From Porites lobata (Eukaryota; Cnidaria; Anthozoa; Scleractinia; Poritidae), in contig CALNXK010000101.1 in assembly GCA_942486035.1 (NCBI GenBank), positions 1,735,001 through 1,799,000 of the forward strand: 64,000 nucleotides of DNA, written 5' to 3'. The notes below the pieces were generated by a model. The model was not told the DNA's origin. It was given only the letters and a program-made list of their open reading frames with translations, and made no database searches. Positions within the stretch are counted from its first letter, which is position 1; each line of letters begins with the position of its first letter. The position numbers and the translations under genes were made by a program. Shown in pieces: positions 35,901 through 47,500 of this stretch.

Positions 35901-38900
35901 TAGCAGCAAAAAATTATCGCCATAAAATCGATGGTAGTTACACGCGTGACTGCAAGTCGTACCTAACTCACAGAAAAAATAAACACGCGACAAATTGCTT
36001 ATGTCAGAAAACATGCCTTAACTGAACCGTGTTGGTGGCGCCATTTGTCAGTCTATTGTTTGTTGGGAGCTCGACAAAGACATCGCAGTTCAACACCTTA
36101 ACCTAGACGAGATGAATTACATGGACAGCGACAAGAACCTACAAAGTTATAAATTGTCTCTTACCCAGTGAGAACAAAAAAGACGTAGGATGCTGCATTA
36201 CTGAAGAACTGAAATCAGACAACAAAACAATGATCTTCACTTTCAAAATAATGATGGTAATAAACTCAGTACAAGAAAAGACAAACCGCAAAAACTTACA
36301 TCATCCAACCACATAAACTGGAATGGTACTGTTATCTAAAATACAAGAGACATGTTAAACATGTTTGCTTTCCTTCTACTTTCTGTGGAAAGGACAAATG
36401 AGCGAACATCTCATTTCATTGGTTAATTTCTCCTTCTACTACACTCGTAATACCACTATGCGCCTTACGTTTGCGGGATGTAATACAAATATAGAATTTG
36501 TTATATTTACATGGTAAAGTCACTTTCCACTCAACCTACATATTGATTTACTACAGATCAAACTGAGGGCCAAGAAGAACCATAAAACAAGAACGGTATA
36601 TCTGTGACAGATCAAAACTAAATAGGTGGTTTCCATGCAGTCTCGGCAGACACAACTAACAATGGTGAAATGAACAAATGCTGGTGGACAAACAAAACGA
36701 GCTAATGAGCGATCTTTTGTTTACTGTCCACCAGCATGGCGGCGATGACGTCACGTGAAAACCACCTATTCAGGTAAAATTTTTTTAGCCTAGAATCAAC
36801 CTGAATTTAATTTGACCTCTAACATATCCGCGCAACACGGGCGGGAAAAAGCTTTTACTCCGAAACCCGGGAGACACCTTTGCTTGCGCCTCGTTTTAGA
36901 AATAAGGGACTTTAAGATCCAACGACGCGGACGACAACGAGAACGTCAAAAAAACAATTGGTTTAATCAGCAAAACAACAACTTCGCACGTGGATCACAC
37001 TTTTTTGTACATTTCTTTCCCGTTCTTGCACGACTACGACGTGAAAATGCCTAATTTCGCGTTTTATGGAGGACGTAAACAAGCAACGACGAAATTTTAT
37101 TTCTCTTTCTGGGCTTGACTTTGGTCCCTTGAAATTCAGCTTCAGGAGGGTTCGCCTACAGTTGATAAAGTAAGTGGGTAGGAATAATCGCTATAAAGAC
37201 TGAAAGAACGCAAATTCACTTTTGAAGCGACGTTCTTGTCGCCGTCGCGTCGTTGGATCTTTAAGTCCCTATAAACTTCAAGCGACGGACGGCAACCGTA
37301 AGTGGACTTGTTACACTTTTCGGGCGGAAGTCGTCTCTACGAGAGTAAAGACAGCAGCAATACAAAGGTGGCATATTAGAACGAAAAGGGTCTCACCTTC
37401 GCTTAGGGTGTTTCGATAATTATAGTTTTTCAGAGGCCATACCGATATTTTTCAATTGCTTTAAAAGTGATTTTATCCTTGTCCTATCGCTTCACCAATG
37501 ATTGACTATAGATCGAAATTTGTCAAAATGTAGGTTTTAGTATAATCGATATTACTATGACAACAATCAACAAAAAACTTTGAAATTGATAAACGCCTAA
37601 TTTTGGGCGATCTAGACCACCTACTGAAAATCCAACACCAGGAACTTAAAGTTTGATGTGTAGCAAATAACCTCCGTGAGAAAAAAAAATTCTGTACGTT
37701 TGAATTTGACTAAAACGAAAATATATTTCAAACCTTAAATTTCAATAGCCGTGATAGATTATTTAATAAAAACGTTATAAGGGACTCAATTATTCTTAAG
37801 TAGCGTCAGAATGCTGCTTAATATCATATTTCGGTGCTAGGAAATTTTGGTGTATTTTCGTTCTTGCGATCTTAAAAACTATCCCGTTTTCTCACAACCT
37901 GTCTAAGTGCAACTTCATTCAAAATTTGGACTTTTAGCGCCTTTTTGTATCTCTGAAACGACTCGAACGAATTTTTTTAAAAATCTCTTCACATAATCTT
38001 CATAATGTATATAATAATGTTTGAAACATTCATTAAGATTGATTCACTGCAACACCTTGAAATTTCAAAACAAACCTATCCTACGAACCGGTCAAAAATC
38101 CGCGCTACAACATTCAATGTTTTAACGTTATGCTAATTCTTCTCAATTAATGCGGACAATACATATATCCATGACTAGTACATTTCAGTGTGAGTATTGG
38201 TAATGTTTTACATTCAAAAGATGCGATAAATTCAAACTAAAATGTACCTATACCTAACCCTGAATCCTATAAAGTCTATATAAGGGACTACCCCTGCCCG
38301 GGGCGAAAAACGCGCCGCAGATTATGAGTCTCGCTGCTACGCAAGCGAGACTAATTAACTTTACGCATGTTAAATGCCTCATTATAATCCGGCCAAATGA
38401 ACCTGATGGCGTGCCGGACAGCAGTGCAGGCTGGTACATTACCCACCTTTACTAAGTAGACAATTATCCGTGTGAAGTAGATATAACATACAATCTACAA
38501 GGAAATAACAGTATGGAAATCAAAGTTGCACGAATTGTATCTTCAAAGAACCAATTCATGGTAGTTTTGAGAAGTGGTTTTTATTCCGACTGTTCGTTCG
38601 GTAAAAACATTGCTGCGAATGTTCCACGAACAATACTAGATCTTTTACAGGAGCGGATCCAGGATTTTTTTTAGGAGGGGGTGCACTCGTCTCTTGCTCT
38701 ACTTCAACACCATTAAACCACATAGTTTTTTTTTTTTGCAGAATACCAATTGTATTAGAAAACCGCAGGTCATCTCAGGGGAGGGTGCGCACCCCCTGCA
38801 CCCTCCCCCTAGATCCGCCCCTGTTTTAGAACACAAGAGTACGTTTTTGTCCATACGGCCTTAAATCAAAACATGATCCTACACTGCACAGAAACAAACT

Positions 38901-41900
38901 ACCGGGTGTCCCGGTGATTCAAAGCATGTCAGGCAAGCATGGTTTATATAAGTTAAACAGGCATCGTCACTCAGTCATTAATTCATTTATTTACTTACAT
39001 ACTTACTAACAGATATAGAAAATATGAGAAAAAACTTGTCCAGTTTTGTTTGACCTACCATCACATAGAAATGTCTAAAGAGTTTCAGTTTGGCTAAATT
39101 GAGAGCCGCTGCAAAAATAATTGTAAGTAGATTAGCAAGTTATAAAGTAATATCCTGCAGCATACGAGAATGAGCGCGATAATACCAACCGAGAATTAAG
39201 AGGCAGTACAATACAATACAATACAATATTCTTTATTTAATGAAGGTAACGTAATAACCCAATGAGTTATCTAACTTACGGCCTTCACAACAATAAAAAA
39301 ATACACATATAAAATCAATGCCTAATCAGTAATATACGACTACAACAGTACTCAGTTGACTCTAAAACTTCTGTAAGAACGAAGCCGGTTGAACTACAGT
39401 ACCAGGGCGGATAAATGTTAAGCGGTGAAACGAGCGCTCCGCTCTTCATTTAATGTGTGATGCGGAGTAGGACTGGCACGAGCCCTCTTTCCGCGCTTCT
39501 AGTGCGCTTGAAGACCGGCGAAATTTTCCTTTTTGCAAACCGGAAATCCTATTTTCTTTCTGCAATTTCAGGCCACAATGTTAAATAGATAAATTAGTTT
39601 CATAACAATATCAATAAACAGTTTCATATGTTTGTGTCTGTATGCCTATAAGTCAAACTTGTTGGTCGTATAATGCCAAAATTTGAGTTTAATTTGAAAG
39701 TGTTGAATACCTCCTCCTTCCACTAAATATCACCTAATCGTCTTTCGCCGTTTGGTTTGCAAAAGCTTAACACTTCTTAACCTCAATTTTGACATATGTT
39801 AAAGAGGGATAAATTTTATATAACATAACAAAAAAATTAGATTGATATATTTTGATATAGTGGCGTTGTACTGCTTCAAACTTTGCTTCTAGGGTACAAC
39901 GCGCCATGGGGATTGGCGCAATGCGTCGCAAATCCGGCAACCGCATGTAAACAATATTTATTGAGGTTAGTTGTAAAGTTTTTTCTCCCTTTTTCTCTCT
40001 AAAACAAAACAAGATAAACAGTAAAAACTGAGGGGAAACTAATTTTGAAGTTTCGAGGAAACAGAAAGACGTATGAGACGTTTTTTTCAAAATTAAAAAG
40101 AAGGATGATGGTGATTGAAATTAGCATAATTTCACCTTGCACGAGCTGCACGCATTTATAAAATACACGTCATCTAGTTTTGAAACACACGATCTGCTGT
40201 CTTTTAATTTTTCCATGGATGACATTTTCCTTCGTGTTTTAGACAGTACTTAGTTGTTTTTGTTTTGGAATAACAGCGACATTGGCGAGTTAGGAGTAGC
40301 AGAACGAAAATATAATTCAGTGGTAGAGTCATGGAAGTAATCAGAGAAACCCTTTGAAAGAGATGTTTGTCTACTCCAACTAAAACTCCCGCAAAAAATA
40401 GCAACATTTGCCTCTCGGAGACAGCGTACCAGCACAAAGTAACGAAGAAGAAGTGCAATAAAACAAATCAAGCCGCCATAATTCAGTGACAGCGGCAGTC
40501 TAATGGACAAGCCACATCGCAAACCCTGACCGATGTCGAAAACAAGCGACATTTCTAAGTAGAGTCCAAGTCCACTGCATCACACCTTTTTGCTCGGACG
40601 CGCTCGTTTCACCGCCCAACCTTCATCGGGCTGGGCCCTGACCGTACTGATCAGTCCTCAAGGAAGAAAATACTTTTCCCAAGTGTGGTGTTACCATTCA
40701 AAGTGATTCCCTTCAAAAGTATTTTTTACATGTAACAGTTTGAAACTAGTTGTTTTTCACCATTGTTAAAATGAAATTTGGAATTGTTGTTGAATTTGAT
40801 TTTGGCCATGAGTTCAATTGTCTCTAAAAAGACCATAATACATAAAAAAATTATTCAAATTCACAAGATTCAATTTTGATAAAAACAGGCCAGCAAAGTT
40901 CTACTACAATGTAGTATTTATAATTACCTTTTCCATCGGTTTGTGAGCCTTCTTGTAAGTGCCGTATTGACCTGAATTCAAACACAAAAAAGACCGTCAT
41001 ATAATAGTCTACTTTTTGTTTCTGGTTTTTACCGTCATAATATTAACCCGCTTCAAGTCAAGTCTTACATACCACACAACAGGAAACAGAATAGCACCAC
41101 AGCACAGAAGATCTACTAAGATGAATAGCTCTTTGTGAGTATAGTTAAGGAATCAACATGTTGGTACTTTTCAATCCTGGGAGTACTCCCATGAAATCTT
41201 GGCAGGGGTGTGCCGTCTGGTACTCTAAATCCTGACCCTAATTCAGACCCAAAAATGTCATTTTCCACACCCGTTTTCAGACTTGGCCTAAAAAATCCAG
41301 GCCCGTTTTCAGACCTGAAATTACTTTGGTTGAGGCGCCAACAAAAAGATTTCTTAAAATCCATTTCGAATTCGCATATTATCTTTCTTCCTTATTCATT
41401 TGGAATTGAAACAACAGATAGTTCCATACGCTCCCATAGTCATACCCGATTCCAGACCAAATAGACAAAGTCTATACTCGTTTTCAGACCGAAACGGCGC
41501 AAAAACCCTACCCGCTGGGGCGGCACATACCTCAGTATATGGCTTATATAAGGGAGTATCACCCCGGTTTTCACTATAAATAATCAATACAACGAAAACG
41601 AATGTTCAGCGTGATTTGTGTAATACTTTGTTATTGATTATTGACCGAGTTGTGTTGGTCTTCATGCATCAAGCCATGCCGGATTATTGAGCGTCGGGAC
41701 TATTCAGTAGCATAACACCTGACACCTAAGCGGGTTGCTTGTTATTGGCATATCCATCACGTGGTTGGCGCTGCGGTGTGCGCGTTGTGCTGCTACCGAT
41801 AAGTTGATGTCTTGACTGATCGTATAGCCTGCGTAGCAGGCGCTTGGAAGTAGTGGGCGAAAGAGAGAGCGCCGGTGCGTACGAGAGAGACACGCGAGGG

Positions 41901-44307
41901 GTGACTCTCCTCGCGCGCCCGTTTTTTCTAGTGCCCACTACCTCCAAGCGCCTGCTACGCAGGCTACTGATCGTAGGGATCCACGCTTTCACAGTTTCAT
42001 TGTCTTTATTGATGTTATTATGTGAAGTATTATGTAAATAGCTCAGGGATACCCAACGACTGTTTTCTGTGAATTATGTGTTCGGAGAAGCAAATATTGC
42101 CTAGAATTTTCCGTTACTTGAGGACGGCTAGAAATTTCTAGATGACCGTTCCATTCAGGCACAATTTTCGAAGCGTGTCCTCTACGATTTTCTACAGTTT
42201 AATTTCTCACATTTTACTTCCATTGTTAGGGCAATTTTCGTAGAAAAAAGAAACCTGAAATTTTCGGATTCAAAAATATGATGGGGAGAGGAAAAAGAAA
42301 AATTATCACTTTCGTAAAACGTTAAATTGCAGCTAAAATTTTCGGGGAAATAATAGAGAAGCCCTTGTAATTTCGAAAAGACTAAAGTTCCCCTAGTATG
42401 ACCGAACAAATACAAATTTTATAGCACCACTTAAAATGCATTTCTATACATCTGAAAGTACTTTGGATAACCTGAAAAGTGTTTTTAATGTATTTAGGGG
42501 GAAACCATCGTTGGGTGCCACTGATAGAGTAAAGCATGGTTCTCCGTCAATAAACTTAACCTCATACCAAAGCCGATAATGCCCCTTTTTAATGGTGAGA
42601 TCGTAAAAGTCATATCTGATCCCCGTCATGCTAAAGTATACAGCTTCCCGTTTCGCCAATGTCAATGCTGAATGTATACTAGCCAATAATATGTTAAGGT
42701 TCTCGTGAAGGGAAAAGAACACTGGGGACAGTTTTGAGTCTAGCTGCCATTAATCATTTATAAAAGGATATCCAAGTTGTGTATTGTGTGTTAGCTTCCT
42801 CTGTTGACTCCATCACAATCTGTGCTGTGTTTGCTAAAATCTACAGAAAAAGTGACAAAAGGAATGTGAATAGTTGAAATAAAATGAGTTCATTGACGGT
42901 GCTGAATAAACAATGAAATTGTACCTGAAGAGGTATGACGATCATAAAAATTTTTTTATCTCTGTCAGATAGAACGTGCTTGATAAAGAAGAACCCAGTA
43001 CCAATCAGAACGATGGTGGCAAATAAAAGCGCTCCTTTTAACCTAAAAAGGAAAGTCAAACGGTAACATTAACAAAATCGAAATGTAATAGGGACTAAAT
43101 TGAACATCATCGGCATAAAAACATTACAGGATACGCTACTGTAAACACAAATGCCAGTATAACTTTATAACATTATAATATAATATGCTAAGTTATATAA
43201 AGAGCAATACAAATAAAAATATCACTAGTAAGACTACTTAAGAGCGGTCGCAATTTTAACAGCTCCACGACCTTTTGAATATATATTTGTTTCAGATTTT
43301 ACTTTGAAACTTAATTTACAATGGTATCTGTAAGACAGGGCCCAACTGTTTGAAGGCCGATTAGCCCTAACCCAGGGTTAAATTTTATCCCTGGTTTCTT
43401 TTTCTTTTGTTAATTTTCCCTATTCCTTTACAGCATCCAATCATCAAATTGTAGACAAACAGAATAAGGCTGAATTTACTTTTTAAGCCTTTATATCTGA
43501 ATTAAAATTTCACACTAACCCTAGGTTATCTTAACCATGCTTTGAACTAGACAAGATTAACAGTTTTGCTATCTTAATTTATCCCTTTGTACTACGTTTC
43601 CTTCACTATGAAACCTGCAGGCTTTGGACATTTTTTCAGTACAGTGTAAATCAATATAGCTTGTGATTCTGACCTGGCCTTGACTAGCTTAGCAACTTGT
43701 GAGTTAGTGAATACAGACTGCAAGTGTATCATCGCATATCAGATCATAAACAAACTTGAAACCCAAAAATTAAAATAAATGAATGAGATACTACATGTAT
43801 TCTGCTTAGCTGAAAATTGGTTATTCCGAACTGAATAACTTTATTTTAAGTTATGTACTTTATTAGAGCCATGAACTGAAGCTTCTATTTGTTTATAAGA
43901 AAAAACACACACACACTTAGAAGGAAGGGAGAACAGTAACAAGGACTGTCAGGAATTCAACAATCAATACATTAAAAACCCACGACTAAGAACCTACATT
44001 TTCTCAAGTTAGCCTAAACAGGTTCTTCCATAAATGGTAATTAGCACAGATTCCGCAGGCTAACCAGGTTCTTAAATGGGTTCCTATTTTTCTGACGAAA
44101 AAAATAATTTGTAGCTAAGAGCATTGAGTAGTACTCAGCTTATTCCTTACAAAAAACCGTACATACTATGTCTCTAAAGAGAATCCTGAATATTGACTTA
44201 TCTTATTTGCCCAATTACTACTACTACTGCTGCTGCTGCCACTACTGCTGCTGCCACTACTGCTGCTGCTACTGCTACTGCTGCTGCTGCTGCTGCTGCT
44301 GCTACTA

Positions 44308-44339
<32 letters not shown>

Positions 44340-44541
44340 ACTACTGATGCTGCTACTGCTACTGCTGCTGCTGCTGCCAATACTACTACTGCTGCTGCTG
44401 CTACTACTACTACTGCTTCTGCTACTGCTGCTGCTACTGCTACTACTACTGCTTCTGCTACTGCTGCTGCTACTGCTACTACTACTGCTTCTGCTTCTGC
44501 TGCTGCTACTGCTACTACTACTGCTTCTGCTACTGCTGCTG

Positions 44542-44576
<35 letters not shown>

Positions 44577-47500
44577 ACTACTACTACTACTACTAAAATA
44601 CATATTTTAAGAGGAGGCCTCCATCACTAAGAGTGGTTTCCAGGACGGTCCTCTATTAAAATGAAAATACTAAAACTAAAATAACATTTAAAATCCTATA
44701 ATGACCTATTAAAAGTGAGTAGCGTGAAAATTAAGAACTTCGTACAGAATATTTTTTTTTATAGAATTTATAAAATGCGAACCTGTTTCAAATTTTAGGC
44801 TAAACAGGTTCTTGTACAGAGGGGGCCTAACTGGTAAATTTTTAGCCTAACACATTCGTTAAATCTAGGTTCTTAGTCGCGGGTTTTTACTGTATCTAGT
44901 GTCAGCGGTTCAAGTGTTTAGTGAATGATGTGTACTTACAGATGTGTAATGTAGTATAAGACTTCCCATGATTCAGCTGGTTTTCCATCTTTGCTAATAA
45001 AGTGATAATTAACCTTGGAAAGAAAGGAAGAATGATCGGCATACACTCTGTGCGTATTTAACACTAACCATCAGCTTTATGACCTCCACAGAAAGGAAAA
45101 GGACACTAACCATTTTTGCTGAAAATAAATGTTCACATCAAATTTTTACCTACAGTGTACACATGACTTTATTCTTGTTCAATATTAATTGCTATTTCTG
45201 TAAATTTATCATCATGTTTTTGATTATACCTTCTTCTTTTATATCAATACTTGCATCAATGTTTTCGTTTAGAAGTTTAAGACCGAATCTATCAGGAAAT
45301 TGAGTAATTTCAATTCTCAGTGGACAAAAACCTTGTACCAGAATAATTTAAAAAATATCACATTCTTTTTTACATATTTGAAGGGCTACAGATATAACTA
45401 GTTATTTGTAATGACACCAAAGACTATTTCTCATGGGAGCTCGAGAAAATAAATGCCAAATTTCACAAGAATTGTGAAAACACAGGTAAAATTCTGAAAA
45501 TTTCATGTGTAAGATGTCATTTTGTGAAATTTAACATCTGTTTTCTTGGGCTCCCATAAGAAATTTTCTTTGGTGTCATTACAGATAACTAATTACATCT
45601 ATAGCCCTTGAAAAATATAAAAAGGAATGCGACATTGTTTAAATTATTATGGTACAAGGTTATTGTCCACTCAAAATTAGAATTGCTCAATTTCCTGATG
45701 GATTCCATCTTAATATTATTCCACAAGTCAACAAACCATTATTTATCAATCTATCACTAGTATAAGTCGGATCCTTGAAACACTTTCTACATCAAGCTGA
45801 TGCACATGTAACGACAAGACAATCAATAGGAGAGAACTTACTGCCTGAAACATCAGATCAAGAGCCTTTAATAAGATTAGAACAAACATCATGTAGTGAA
45901 CTTTGTACGTAAATTCCCTAAGAAAGTAAAAAACAGTCCAACAAAATAAATGTTATAAAGGTGAGAACACTATGTTTAAGGTATTAGTACACACTATTAC
46001 TCTTATTGGTATTTCTGTCACAATCTGGATTATTGAGACAAAAAGCGTTGCACGCCAACAGGAAAAAAAAAATCACATGAAAATTGACGTGTACTGCTAT
46101 TTGAGTGATCACTAGCTTTTGTCAGCATTCACCAATGGGTAAATACAAAATAGGTAATTAACATAACTGACAAATCACAACATAATATGCTTCACATTTA
46201 ATGTAATAATTTATGTTAAGCACCAATAGCCTTGTTTGTTTTAAGTCACCATGTAACAACTCACAATATGTGAAAATAGGTACCTATTTTTCCTGAGTAT
46301 TTGGAGCCAGAAAATTGCAGTCCCAAAGAATAGAGCTGACAGCACACCAAACATATAAGGTAGTGGTTCCTAAAGGATAACAAAAATGGGTTAAGAGAAA
46401 ATATCTATTAAATCAATTTATGGAAGCTGGCTCTTTTTTGGTTTTGGTATCTAAATACAAACGCCTTTTATTTGCCACAAATTTTCTGCAAGGACAACAC
46501 CCTGCAACACTTTGGCCATACACTCAGGGTCAGTTGATGTTTAATGACATCACTTCTGTCATGCTTAAACTGAATTTTACATACTTTTCACATCTGTAGA
46601 ATAATTTTAGGTAATAGCATGATTTATAGTGATATTTGGCATAAATACCACGAGTGATATTTCGAAACTGTTATACGTAATTTAACTCGCCTAACGGCTC
46701 GTGAAATTTGAGACAATTTTGAAATACCACAAGTGGTATTTATGCCAAATATCACTAAAAAACATGCTATTATTTGTTTATACTACTACCCACACAGGTT
46801 TGTAATTCTCACATGTAGGTATTTCAAATTATTCTGAAATACCACTGCCCTAGGCCAATCAAATTGAAGAAATCATTCATGTAGTAGTATAAGTATAGGT
46901 AATAGCATGATTTGTAGTGATATTTGGCATACATACCAAGAGTGATATTTCAAAATTGTTATACGTAATTTCACGAGCCGTTAGGCAAGTGAATTTTGAG
47001 ACAATTTTGAAATATCACCAGTAGTATTTATGCCAAATATCATTCAAATCATGCTATTATTTTTTTATACTACTACCCGCAAAAGTTTTGTAATTTCACT
47101 TGTAGGTATTTCAGATTAAGCTGAAATACCACTGCTCTATAAGCCAATCAAATTGCAGAAATTTCGCCTGTAGTAGTATAAACCCGGGAAGACCAGAACT
47201 TCTTTAAACACAAACACTTAAAACCTTGTGATGAAGCAAAAAAAACTCTCATTTCAAGGCATTCAACAGGAAAAATCTGATTGCAATAAGAAATAAGCTC
47301 TTAATGCTCCGATGTCTGAAAATAGGTCCAGAGGCTACGCTGCAAAAAAGTCTTACCTCACCAGCCGACAAGAAGTTCTTTCCATTTTTTTCTTCAATGT
47401 ATATCTGTAAATACAATGGACCACACTAACTTGTAACATTACATTGAGCAGATTGGTCTCACCTTCCAAATTACTGAAGAAGAAGGAGCACCAACTAAAT

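Larger units (their letters stand above)
41135..42771 (-). other. U12-type AT-AC intron of the GPR107-like gene
   Basis: On the minus strand the exon ends ACAACTTGG and the intron begins ATATCCTTTT, the U12 AT-AC donor consensus. It ends with TTCCTTAAC (41144-41152), the U12 branch-site consensus, then TATACTCAC directly before exon AAAGAGCTATTC. Splicing here joins …EANTQYTTW to KELFILVDLLCC in frame. No GT donor occurs in frame before the first stop. The intron has since taken in MITEs at 41174-41567, 41825-41966 and 42044-42523. Confidence 0.9.

Noticed and set aside
44166..44630. Poly-Ser, poly-Leu and poly-Ala/Thr proteins on both strands
   Set aside because: All arise from the CTA/CTG trinucleotide array.
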